Source: an uncultured Ilumatobacter sp. (GTDB taxonomy: Bacteria > Actinomycetota > Acidimicrobiia > Acidimicrobiales > Ilumatobacteraceae). From it: a stretch of 53,267 nucleotides of DNA. Shown here piece by piece: positions 8,025-16,156 of this stretch. Under the pieces are notes generated by a model, which saw only the letters and a program-made list of their open reading frames with translations, did not search any database and was not told where the DNA came from. The position numbers and the translations under genes were made by a program. Every line of letters starts with the position of its first letter. Position 1 is the first letter of the stretch. Location: positions 1-53,267 of the forward strand of contig CAJQPY010000026.1 in NCBI GenBank assembly GCA_905480335.1, written 5' to 3'.

Positions 8025-8783
8025 TCAGCCGGCGACGAGGGCGGGGAGGATCTCGCCGATACTACCCACGAGCAAGTCGTCGGCGTACCGGTCCATCGAA
8101 GTCTCGGCGCCGTTGACGATCACCACGCGCGCCCCAGCGGCCTTCGCTCGCGGTACACAGTTGGCTGCCGGGAACACCGACAACGTCGACCCGACGGCGA
8201 GCAGCAGATCGCACTCGTCGCTCGCCTGCAGCGCCCGGTCGATCACCTCGGGCACCAACGCTTGACCGAAGCTGATCGTGTCGCTCTTGACGATGCCGCC
8301 ACACTCGAGACAGGCGGGGTCCAGATCCCCTGCTCGAACCCGCTCCAGCGCCTGCTCCATCGGCCGGCGATCATCACACTCCCAGCACCGCGTGAACCAC
8401 ACGGTGCCGTGCACCTCGATCACCTTTTCCGGGTCGTTGCCGGCCTTCTGGTGGAGTCCGTCGATGTTCTGTGTGATCACCGCGTGCAGCCGACCCTGTT
8501 CCTCCACGGCAACGATCGCTTGGTGCCCGCGGTTCGGTTCGGCGGTCCACGCCGGCGTGGTAAGTCGGTTCTGCCAGGCGATGCGACGGATTTCCGCATC
8601 GGCGAGATAGTGCTGCAACGTTGCGGCCTTCTCGGCCGCCGGATTCTTCGTCCACAATCCGTTCGGACCGCGGAAGTCGGGGATGCCCGAGTCGGTCGAC
8701 ACGCCTGCGCCCGTGAACACCACGATTCGACGTGCACTCGCAACTTCCGTCCGCGCCCGTTCCACATCCACGATTTCGACCAT
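8025..8783 (-). CDS. cobB: NAD-dependent protein deacylase, sirtuin family
   Basis: 252 residues, normal length for a bacterial Sir2/CobB protein. It has the NAD-binding GAGVSTDSGIPDFRG motif near the N-terminus, TQNIDGLH, the catalytic His in EVHGT, four zinc cysteines as CWEC and CLEC, and the GSTLSVFPAA motif of the Rossmann fold. The family removes acyl groups from lysines of metabolic enzymes such as acetyl-CoA synthetase, using NAD. The start is set at ATG 8783; an in-frame ATG at 8807 would add eight residues and has TAGCGC 6 bases upstream, so it is a real alternative. It diverges from prfC. Confidence 0.9.
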   Translation of the reverse strand: MVEIVDVERARTEVASARRIVVFTGAGVSTDSGIPDFRGPNGLWTKNPAAEKAATLQHYLADAEIRRIAWQNRLTTPAWTAEPNRGHQAIVAVEEQGRLHAVITQNIDGLHQKAGNDPEKVIEVHGTVWFTRCWECDDRRPMEQALERVRAGDLDPACLECGGIVKSDTISFGQALVPEVIDRALQASDECDLLLAVGSTLSVFPAANCVPRAKAAGARVVIVNGAETSMDRYADDLLVGSIGEILPALVAG

Positions 8784-8910
8784 TCCCCCACCCTGTCCGA
8801 TCCGCATCGATCGCGCTAGTCCGACACGTGCCGACTGCAATGCTCCCCGGCGAGATGTCCGACGAGCGGGTGGCCTCACCTCGTACCGGAAGGGCGAGGA
8901 ACGGCGGCGA

Positions 8911-8916
8911 TAGCGT
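8911..8916 (+). promoter_or_regulatory. -10 element, leaderless promoter of prfC
   Basis: TAGCGT, 8-base spacer, GTG at 8925. Confidence 0.45.
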
Positions 8917-8924
8917 GAGACGTC

Positions 8925-10502
8925 GTGTCTGCCCAGGTGATGTCCGAAGCCGAACGTCGACGAACGTTCGCGATCATCTCGCACCCCGACGCGGGCAAGA
9001 CCACGCTCACCGAGAAGTTCCTGTTGTATGCAGGTGCGATCCAATCGGGTGGTGCGGTCAAGGCCCATCAGGGGCGCCGGTCCGCGACGTCCGACTGGAT
9101 GGACATGGAGCAGAAGCGCGGGATCTCGATCTCGTCGACTGCGCTCAACTTCCCGTACCGAGAACACGAGTTCAACCTGCTCGATACTCCCGGTCACCGC
9201 GACTTCTCCGAGGACACGTACCGCGTGCTCTCCGCCGTCGACGCCGTGGTCATGGTGCTCGACGCTGCCAAGGGCATCGAGCCCCAGACGCTCAAGTTGT
9301 TCGAAGTCTGCCGTTCCCGCTCGCTGCCCGTCCTGACCTTCCTGAACAAGCTCGATCGTCCCGGACTCGAGCCGCTCGAACTGCTCGACCAGATCGAAGA
9401 GCAGATCGGCCTCCGTCCCACCCCGGCCACGTGGCCGGTCGGCTCCTACGGTGATCTCCGCGGCGTTCTCGACCGCCGGACCGACGTGTTCACGCGATTC
9501 ACCCGCACCGCCCGCGGCAGCCAGATCGCCCCAGAGGAGGACGTCCCCGCCGAGCGCGCCGCCGAGGAGGAGGGCGCCGCCTGGGAAAGGTGCGCCGAGG
9601 AATCCGAGCTGCTCGATGCGATGGGCGCCGACGTCGATCTCCCGTCCTTCCTCGCCGGCGAGTCGACGCCGGTCTTCGCCGGTTCGGCCTTGACCAACTT
9701 CGGTGTTCGGCACCTGCTCGACGCGATCGTCGACCTTGCCCCGGCACCGATGGAGCGTCCCGACATCGACGGCAAGCCCCGCCACCTCGACGAACCGTGT
9801 TCGGCGTTCGTGTTCAAGGTCCAAGCCAACATGGACCGCAACCACCGAGACCGCATTGCGTTCGCTCGCATCTGCTCCGGCAAGTTCGACCGCGGCATGG
9901 TGATGACCTGCGAGCGAACCGGCAAGCCGTTCGCCACGAAGTACGCATCCACCGTGTTCGGCGCCGAGCGAACGACGATCGACGAGGCCTTTCCCGGTGA
10001 CGTGGTCGGACTCGTCAACGCGACGGGCTTGAACATCGGCGACACGTTGTACGACGAGACCGGCCCGTCGGTCGAGTTCCCGAAGTTGCCGCAGTTCGCT
10101 CCCGAAGTGTTCGCCACCGCCCGACCTCAGGATTCGGGCAAGGTCAAACAGTTCCGCAAGGGGCTCGAACAGCTCGGCGAAGAGGGAGTCGTGCAGGTGC
10201 TGCGCGACCCGGACTGGGGCGAGGCATCACCGGTCCTCGCGGCCGTCGGCCAGCTGCAATTCGACGTGTTCGCGAACCGACTCGACATCGAGTTCAACGC
10301 GCCGATCGAGATGTCGGGCTCCCCGTTCCAGGCTATTCGGCTCACCGACGCCGAATCCGCCGCAGTGTTGCGCGAGAAGCCCGGCGTCCGAATCCTGCAA
10401 CGCACCGACGGCGCGTTGGTCGTCCTGTTAGAGAACAAGTACGCGCTGCAACGCATCGAGCAGAACGAACCCGAGCTCATGCTCGACCACATCATCGCCT
10501 AA
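8925..10502 (+). CDS. prfC: Peptide chain release factor 3
   Basis: A translational GTPase of 525 residues that recycles RF1/RF2 from the ribosome after peptide release. GTPase motifs are complete: G1 SHPDAGKTT, G3 DTPGHRDF and G4 NKLD. The stretch TSDWMDMEQKRGISIS, with the switch I region, and the long insert after domain I are those of RF3 rather than EF-G. The C-terminal domain ending near LLENKYALQR is full length. The GTG at 8925 follows a TAGCGT element; an ATG at 8940 would also serve and shorten it by five residues. A palindromic repeat shared with one other junction begins inside the TAA stop region. Confidence 0.95.
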   Translation: MSAQVMSEAERRRTFAIISHPDAGKTTLTEKFLLYAGAIQSGGAVKAHQGRRSATSDWMDMEQKRGISISSTALNFPYREHEFNLLDTPGHRDFSEDTYRVLSAVDAVVMVLDAAKGIEPQTLKLFEVCRSRSLPVLTFLNKLDRPGLEPLELLDQIEEQIGLRPTPATWPVGSYGDLRGVLDRRTDVFTRFTRTARGSQIAPEEDVPAERAAEEEGAAWERCAEESELLDAMGADVDLPSFLAGESTPVFAGSALTNFGVRHLLDAIVDLAPAPMERPDIDGKPRHLDEPCSAFVFKVQANMDRNHRDRIAFARICSGKFDRGMVMTCERTGKPFATKYASTVFGAERTTIDEAFPGDVVGLVNATGLNIGDTLYDETGPSVEFPKLPQFAPEVFATARPQDSGKVKQFRKGLEQLGEEGVVQVLRDPDWGEASPVLAAVGQLQFDVFANRLDIEFNAPIEMSGSPFQAIRLTDAESAAVLREKPGVRILQRTDGALVVLLENKYALQRIEQNEPELMLDHIIA

Positions 10503-10546
10503 CGATTTGCCGGTGCCTGATTTCGGTGCCGGGATACGGCAAATCG
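10503..10546. repeat. Palindromic repeat GATTTGCC...GGCAAATC, copy 1
   Basis: It fills the whole gap between the convergent prfC and DUF2207 genes. A 9-bp perfect stem is CGATTTGCC (10503-10511) with GGCAAATCG (10538-10546); the interior contains GGTGCC twice and GGTGCCGGGA. The same words recur at 34546-34619, also between convergent genes. Probably a bidirectional terminator or a small intergenic repeat family. Confidence 0.75.
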
Positions 10547-12355
10547 CTACCAGCTGCCGGAGCTGCCGCCGCCTCCGCCGCCTCCCACGCCACCACTGAA
10601 GCCGCCGCTGCCGCCAGAGCTCGACGGTGCGGTGTGCGACGAGCGGAACATTGAGGCGTTGGCGTAGATCAGCATCGGTGCCGTGATCCGCTCGGGTTGC
10701 TCGATGTTGCTGGACTTAATCGCATCAGACCAGGCGGCGGCCTCGCCAAGCGCCACGGCCCACGCCGAGTATTCGCGGATCAGCCCTTGCTCCCAGGCCC
10801 AGTCCACATGTCGCCCCTCGGAGGCCTCGAGGAATCGCCGGAACGACTCGGTGCGCAGGGTCAGGGCTGAGCCGGTGGCCGTCCGAGAGGCGAGCATCGA
10901 CTGATACATCAGTCCTGCAAGGATGGCGATCACGAGCACGGTCAGTGCCGCAACCGCCGCCGGGCCGCCCCACGAGCTGGTGACCAACGCCAACAGCCCG
11001 GCGCTGAACAGACCGAACGCAACAAATCCGCCGATCACGGCGAGCACGATCGCCGCTGCGCTCACGGACCCGGCGAGCCCGAGCGGGCGGCTCCACCATC
11101 CCGAGTCATCGATCAGACGTCTCTGTTCCGAGGCGACCCCCTTCCATACAGTGGCGAAGTTCTTGTCGTACGTTCCCAGTTCGACGGCTGGCGCCTGCGC
11201 GAACAGCCGAATCAGGTGGCCACGATCGACCGAGTGGAGTCGAGCGGTGGTCTGACCTGGTCGAAGCACCATCTGTTTACCGGACCCGGTGATCTCGATG
11301 GCCTCCCGTGCGACCATCTCCGAGAACCAGGCGGAAACTGTCTCGTCGTCGACTTTCTCTCTCAGGAGCACATTGCCCTGCCACGGCTCGATTCCCCGCG
11401 GCGGCGAGAACTCGATCGTGGACAGTTCGGCGAGTCTGCCGTCAGGAACGCGGTGGGTCGGCACATCGGCGAACGGGTCGCCCGGGGAAGGAACCGGGAG
11501 TTTGGTCATCCCCGGCCCAAATGCAGCTTCCGCAGCTACTCCCCCTCCGAACACCTCGTTGCTTCCTCGAGCGCGGAACGCGAAGAAGACCGCCACCGCC
11601 GTCGCAGCGCCGAGCACGAGTTGAACGAGCCCGAGCAGCTGCAGGCCGGTGGGATTCCGTTCGGGCAGCGGGGCGTCGGCGACGTCAGTCGGCTCAGCCG
11701 AAACGGCGTCGATCGTCCCGCTGATCGTGATTCCCTCGCCCGGCTCGAGCGGTTCGATCACGCTGACGTATCGATCGTCACCGAACTGTTCGAGTTCGCA
11801 TCCGCCGAAGTTCCCGCGCAGGCCCGTGTCACATGTCGGATCGGACAACTCGAAGCCAACCACCTCGACCGTGAAACTGTCGGTCTGAAACGTTTCGTCG
11901 TTGCCGATGATGTCCAGTGCAAGCAACCCGGTGTCGACCCCTGCTGCGGGCAGCGTGTACTCGAGTACATATCGGTGCTGACCAGTGAACGTGGTGTTCG
12001 GGTCGCCGATGCGGATCCGTGTGTCAGCTCCGACCTGAACGACGTCGAGACGCTCGTTCGCATCGGGCGAGGATGCCGAGACATTGATGGGCACACCGAA
12101 GTCGTTCGGGATGATCCGTTGATATCCGCGGCGTTCGGTCACGCCGAAGTCGATGTCGACGACTTCACGAATCGCCACGCCCCCGGGGTGATCCACTCCT
12201 GCAGGCGAGACGATCACCTGTTTGGCATCGAAATGCTCAGAACGGAAGAGCGCCTGGTCGCCGGCACCCACCACTCCGAGCGCACCGAGCGCCGATACCC
12301 CCAGTACTCCCACGGCGACCACGGCATGACGAACGCCCGACACACGATTCAGCAT
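10547..12355 (-). CDS. DUF2207 domain membrane protein with Gly-rich tail
   Basis: 602 residues. A membrane segment or signal sequence near residues 10-32 is followed by about 200 extracytoplasmic residues of DUF2207 type (from HFDAKQVIVSPAG through IISGTIDAV-like strands), a membrane helix at GLVQLVLGAATAVAVFFAF, a cytoplasmic region, two or three further helices (SVSAAAIVLAVIGGFVAFG and following), and a C-terminal tail of glycine and serine ending in SGSW. This order and the Gly-rich end are typical of DUF2207 proteins, whose function is unknown; some are linked to membrane or envelope maintenance. CAGACT lies 6 bases before the ATG at 12355. An alternative longer reading to 12490 lacks support. 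Confidence 0.8.
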   Translation of the reverse strand: MLNRVSGVRHAVVAVGVLGVSALGALGVVGAGDQALFRSEHFDAKQVIVSPAGVDHPGGVAIREVVDIDFGVTERRGYQRIIPNDFGVPINVSASSPDANERLDVVQVGADTRIRIGDPNTTFTGQHRYVLEYTLPAAGVDTGLLALDIIGNDETFQTDSFTVEVVGFELSDPTCDTGLRGNFGGCELEQFGDDRYVSVIEPLEPGEGITISGTIDAVSAEPTDVADAPLPERNPTGLQLLGLVQLVLGAATAVAVFFAFRARGSNEVFGGGVAAEAAFGPGMTKLPVPSPGDPFADVPTHRVPDGRLAELSTIEFSPPRGIEPWQGNVLLREKVDDETVSAWFSEMVAREAIEITGSGKQMVLRPGQTTARLHSVDRGHLIRLFAQAPAVELGTYDKNFATVWKGVASEQRRLIDDSGWWSRPLGLAGSVSAAAIVLAVIGGFVAFGLFSAGLLALVTSSWGGPAAVAALTVLVIAILAGLMYQSMLASRTATGSALTLRTESFRRFLEASEGRHVDWAWEQGLIREYSAWAVALGEAAAWSDAIKSSNIEQPERITAPMLIYANASMFRSSHTAPSSSGGSGGFSGGVGGGGGGGSSGSW

Positions 12356-12361
12356 CCGCAC

Positions 12362-12367
12362 AGTCTG
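12362..12367 (-). promoter_or_regulatory. -10-like element CAGACT before the DUF2207 gene
   Basis: CAGACT, 6-base spacer, ATG at 12355. The longer word CAGACTGTG recurs before two other genes (30105 and 50456). Confidence 0.4.
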
Positions 12368-12404
12368 GTGGACCGGGCGTGTGATCGCTGCTGTCTTCGT
12401 TCGC

Positions 12405-13000
12405 TCAGCGGGTTGGGTCGGAACCAACGCCCATGATCGGCGCCATCTCCAGGTCACCGACACGAGCTTCGAACGCCGTCTCGACCGCAACCTCGTTGAG
12501 GCCGGCCGCCGTCAATGCCTCGGACACCGCCGCCCGCGTCAGTCCGTGCGGTTCCTCGTCGACAGGATCCTGTTCCAAGTCCCACTGAACGAACGAGCCG
12601 CCCGCAGAGAGGAGCGATGCCAGCCGCTGCACCGCACCTGGATAGTCGTCGAGGAACGAGCACACTGACGACGCCACGATCAGGTCGTATGAGCCAGCCG
12701 GCGGGAGTTCGTCCAACATGCGGATGTTCGTCCAACCCCCGCGTTCGCCTTTTGCGCGCAGCGCGTTCAGCATCGCCGGCGACGTGTCCATCGCATCGAT
12801 CGCTGCAACCCGGTCGACCAGCTGCTGGATCAGGAGGCCCGTCCCACAACCGAAGTCGAGAATCCGGGCGCCCTCAAGCGGGCGTTGGCGATCGACGAGC
12901 ACCTCGACCAGCGAGCGGTAAGCCGCCTCGGAAAGGCACTCGCCGCCGGGTCGTCATCCCACCCGTCGGCGAATTCGTCCCACCCACCGTCGTCACTCAC
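12405..13000 (-). pseudogene. Class I SAM-dependent methyltransferase, frameshifted
   Basis: The N-terminus SDDGGWDEFADGWDDDPAAS is read from a GTG at 13000, whose GTGA overlaps the stop of the upstream DUF3048 gene (4-nt coupling). The continuation SEAAYRSLVEVLVDRQRP, then the SAM-binding ILDFGCGTG and the rest to 12405, is in another frame. The change falls within GCCTTTCC (12930-12937) and is repaired by adding one base. Joined, the protein would be about 198 residues, normal for a small class I methyltransferase. Either one base has been lost in the genome, or the assembly missed one in a short homopolymer run; the shorter reading from GTG 12902 would lack the N-terminal helices. The methyl acceptor is unknown. 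Confidence 0.75.
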
Positions 13001-14205
13001 TGGCGCACGAGTTCGATGAACGTCTTCCCGGTGTCGAGCCATACGGGTTCGCCCGTCGCGGCGTCGGCAAACCCGAACGCGTCGTATGGCAAGGTGCGAC
13101 CCCACACGGCCTCGATCGCCAGCCCGTCTCGGTGGATCACGGCGCGTCCACCGCCGGTCGTGATCGGGTTCGGGGATCCGGCATCGACGGGTGACGGCGG
13201 ATGTGCCGTATAGATCTCGACCACGTTGCTCGTGGAGATCCGATTGCCGGAGATGGCCACGTGCGGGTTGCCGTTCTGTGATCGCACGTAGACCTCGAAT
13301 TCCGGATTCCACTGCCACGTAACACGAACACCGTCCATGTTCACATTGAATGATGTGTCGGTGACTGCACCGACTTCGGGCGCGGGCGACCAGTCGCCAT
13401 CGATCGGCCACATCTGTTTTGCTGGTCCCGGCTCGACGGCCGTGTTGACAGCGCATTCCGGATCGAGCAGCAGATTGTGTGGGAGTGGGCGGCTCGAGCT
13501 GCGTTGATAACAGGGATTCTGCTGGGCGGTGAAGTCGACGAGGACCCGCGAGAAGGCTGCCGAACGGATCCAACGCGTGACGCCGGCGTTACCGCCCGAC
13601 CATCCCACGATCGGCCGGTTCATCCCCGCGAACAGATCAAGGTCTCCTGTTCGCGCTGACCGAACGGGGCCGACGCGGGCGGGCAGCTCTGAGTGGAACA
13701 GGCCGACGAACCGGGTGACACCTTCGACATTCTCTTCGATGATTGCGTCGGCGGAGTCGAGCCCCCACTGCGGACGGGCCCGGCTGTAGTTGTCGATCTT
13801 CACTGCGAGGATCGGGCGGCGGGTCAACACCTCGTCAGCAGAGAGCCCGGTGAGCGCAGCGACGCCCTCGAGCGGAGGAAGCGGCTCATACAGCGGCCAG
13901 ATGGGGACGCCGTTCTCGAGAATCGTCGTCGGAGGCGGCAGCGTGGTGGTGCTCGTCGTCGTGGTCGTTGTTGTCGTGGTCGTGGTCGTGGTGGTCGGCG
14001 GGACCGTTGTGGTCGTGGTCGGCGCTGCGGTGTTCATCGTCGTGGTGGCCGGAGTGATCTCCGCCGTTCCGAGGCGATCGTCACCGTCTCCTCCCGGCGC
14101 CATAACAATGGCCACCCCGACGAGGGCGGCAACGGCAACGCCGACACCCGCTCCGACGGCAAGGCGGCGCCGGCGGTACACACTGGCTTCGACGGGCTGA
14201 TCCAC
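12997..14205 (-). CDS. DUF3048 domain protein, membrane-anchored, Thr-rich linker
   Basis: 402 residues from the GTG at 14205. A basic stretch (YRRRRLA) and a membrane helix (about residues 20-36) anchor the protein. A linker of roughly 45 residues that is almost all threonine with some proline follows, likely O-glycosylated or an extended spacer. The rest is a DUF3048 domain (as in B. subtilis YerB), with blocks RPILAVKIDNY, ARPQWGLDSADAI, GPVRSARTGD and the C-terminal GRAVIHRDG. Function is unknown; an extracytoplasmic role is likely. The GTG at 14205 has TACCGT 8 bases upstream; a GTG at 14247 is a longer option. It is translationally coupled to the downstream methyltransferase. Confidence 0.8.
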   Translation of the reverse strand: MDQPVEASVYRRRRLAVGAGVGVAVAALVGVAIVMAPGGDGDDRLGTAEITPATTTMNTAAPTTTTTVPPTTTTTTTTTTTTTTSTTTLPPPTTILENGVPIWPLYEPLPPLEGVAALTGLSADEVLTRRPILAVKIDNYSRARPQWGLDSADAIIEENVEGVTRFVGLFHSELPARVGPVRSARTGDLDLFAGMNRPIVGWSGGNAGVTRWIRSAAFSRVLVDFTAQQNPCYQRSSSRPLPHNLLLDPECAVNTAVEPGPAKQMWPIDGDWSPAPEVGAVTDTSFNVNMDGVRVTWQWNPEFEVYVRSQNGNPHVAISGNRISTSNVVEIYTAHPPSPVDAGSPNPITTGGGRAVIHRDGLAIEAVWGRTLPYDAFGFADAATGEPVWLDTGKTFIELVRQ

Positions 14206-14213
14206 AGAAGGCG

Positions 14214-14219
14214 ACGGTA
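14214..14219 (-). promoter_or_regulatory. -10 element, leaderless promoter of the DUF3048 gene
   Basis: TACCGT, 8-base spacer, GTG at 14205. Confidence 0.4.
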
Positions 14220-14457
14220 ACGCGCACCTTAGCCCGGAGGTCTGCACCCTCCCTCGAATCTAATTTCCTGTTCCAGCACAGGATGACCCGCTGCGTGGTG
14301 CCAACTTCTGTCGCCGCGAGATACCACGACGGAGGTCCCCGTGACAGCATTGACGACAACTCTCGTATCGATCGATCGGGTTTTGGGCTCGGACAACGGA
14401 GACCGATCCCGCCTCCGCCGACACCAAACGCCGTAAAGGATGCGCTCGGCCGACCGG

Positions 14458-15957
14458 CTACGAGGCAGGTGGCGGAGTGAAGTTGCAGGCGAGGTCGATG
14501 AGCAGGCGCGTGCCGAAGCCCGTGGCGCCCTTCGAGTAGATGCCCTGATCGCTGTCGACCTTCATAGGACCAGCGATGTCGAGGTGCGCATACGGCACGT
14601 CGGCGGTGAACTCAGACAGGAAGATCGTCGCAGTGATCGTCCCGGCGTAGGGGCCGCCGATGTTGCGCATGTCGGCCACGACCGAATCGAGCAGTTTGCG
14701 GTACCGCTTGGGCTCGAGTGGCAGCTGCCAGGTCGGCTCGTCGATCTTCTCGCCCGACACCTTGACGGCATCGACCCAGTCCTGGTTGGTCCCCAACAGT
14801 CCTGCGATGTCAGGTCCCAAAGCACCGAGAACCGCTCCGGTGAGGGTGGCGATGTCGACGATGGCGTCAGGCTCCTCCTCAACAGCGAGCGACAGTCCGT
14901 CGGCGAGGACGAGACGGCCCTCGGCGTCGGTGTTGTGAATCTCGACGGTCTTGCCGTTGCGCATCGTGAGCACATCACCGAGCTTCAATGCCGATCCAGA
15001 TGGCATGTTGTCGGTGCACATCAGCCACGCAGTCACCTTCGAACGGCAACCGAGCGCCTTAAGCGAAGACATCGCCGAGAGCACCGCCGCAGCCCCCGAC
15101 ATATCCATTTTCATGACCTGGTGGAAGGCGTCGCTTGGCTTGAGGCTGATCCCACCAGAGTCGTACATGATGCCCTTGCCCACCATTGCGAGGTGACCCG
15201 TCGGGTTGCGCGGCGAGTACGTCAACTTGACCATGCGCGGCGGTTCGGTGGATCCGCGGTTAACACCGATAATGCCGCCGCAGCCCATCGCCGCAAGGTC
15301 GTCTCTATTAAAAACTTCGACCGTCAGACCGGCGTCAGGGCCGAGCTCCACCGCCTTAGCTGCGATGTCCTTCGCGTTTAGATGCGTGGGAGGGGTGTTT
15401 GCCAACTCGCGCGCGCGCGCCGCTGCCCCGGCGATGACCCGGCCGGCCTCGGCACCACGCTTGACGGCCTTCACCCGCTTTGGACCGGCGACGACAGTGA
15501 GTGCAGTCAACTTCGAACCAGCGTCATCGGCATTCTTCAAGCCGACGAAGCGGTACGACCCGAGCAGAACGCCCTCAACTACTGCCCGACCAGCCTCGTC
15601 GGCATCGACGCTGGCAACATCGGCCAGATTGGTTGCCAGATGTTCGAACTTCGACGCAGCCCGTACAAATCCGGCTGCCGCCGATCGTAGGCCATTTGCG
15701 TCGATCTCTCCCGCATCGCCGATGCCAACCGCCACGAGGAGCCCGTCACCCTTGGGCACCGTGAGGATCTGGCCGAGCTTCCCCTCAAAACCATTCGCAC
15801 TGAGTGCGGCGCGACTCATCCCGAGCTGGCGCGGAACGGATCCCTTTGTCGCCACGGCGTACCCGACGGCGTTCGCGCTTGACACGATCGAGCGGGCGGT
15901 CGACACAGTGACGGACTTGATGATGGTGCTGGCATCGAACATTTCCCCAGTGTGCAC
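14458..15957 (-). CDS. pepA: Leucyl aminopeptidase, M17 family
   Basis: 499 residues, the usual length of cytosolic PepA, a hexameric two-metal enzyme that removes N-terminal residues from peptides. The catalytic half has GKGIMYDSGGISLKP with metal-binding Lys and Asp, MKMDMSGAAAV, and the family signature NTDAEGRL, whose Asp and Glu are metal ligands. The N-terminal half is the poorly conserved macro-like domain. The GTG at 15957 is preferred because GGAGA lies 8 bases upstream; an ATG at 15942 is possible. The gene diverges from the amino-acid transporter operon, which fits a shared role in peptide and amino-acid use. The 252 bp between it and the DUF3048 gene contain only the latter's promoter region. 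Confidence 0.93.
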   Translation of the reverse strand: MHTGEMFDASTIIKSVTVSTARSIVSSANAVGYAVATKGSVPRQLGMSRAALSANGFEGKLGQILTVPKGDGLLVAVGIGDAGEIDANGLRSAAAGFVRAASKFEHLATNLADVASVDADEAGRAVVEGVLLGSYRFVGLKNADDAGSKLTALTVVAGPKRVKAVKRGAEAGRVIAGAAARARELANTPPTHLNAKDIAAKAVELGPDAGLTVEVFNRDDLAAMGCGGIIGVNRGSTEPPRMVKLTYSPRNPTGHLAMVGKGIMYDSGGISLKPSDAFHQVMKMDMSGAAAVLSAMSSLKALGCRSKVTAWLMCTDNMPSGSALKLGDVLTMRNGKTVEIHNTDAEGRLVLADGLSLAVEEEPDAIVDIATLTGAVLGALGPDIAGLLGTNQDWVDAVKVSGEKIDEPTWQLPLEPKRYRKLLDSVVADMRNIGGPYAGTITATIFLSEFTADVPYAHLDIAGPMKVDSDQGIYSKGATGFGTRLLIDLACNFTPPPAS

Positions 15958-16085
15958 AGCCAGCTTCTCCGAAAGCGAGTTTCGGATGATCGATGATCCG
16001 CCAATTCGGTCAGTACGACCCGTCCAACCCGGACACTGCGTCCTAGAAACTCTGCGGCTTTGTGATGCATGTCAGTCCGTCGTGT

Positions 16086-16091
16086 TAGCTT
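16086..16091 (+). promoter_or_regulatory. Possible -10 of the aap operon
   Basis: TAGCTT in the 199-bp divergent region, 65 bp before aapJ; a weak TGATGC lies 17 bp upstream as a -35. Unlike most genes here the message would have a leader and a Shine-Dalgarno. Confidence 0.3.
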
Positions 16092-16156
16092 CATCCCATT
16101 GCTTTGGTGTCATTCGACACTAAGACGAATCCAAGCGATTACTAGGAGGAGACCCA

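Noticed and set aside
11216..12436. 406-codon plus-strand open frame
   Set aside because: Antisense to the DUF2207 gene; composition typical of a shadow frame.
12930..12937. Programmed frameshifting in the methyltransferase
   Set aside because: The site GCCTTTCC is not a classical slippery heptamer and no strong downstream structure was evident; mutation or sequence error is more likely.
13920..14040. Short tandem repeat or CRISPR-like array
   Set aside because: It is the coding sequence of a threonine-rich linker; there are no regular repeats separated by unique spacers.
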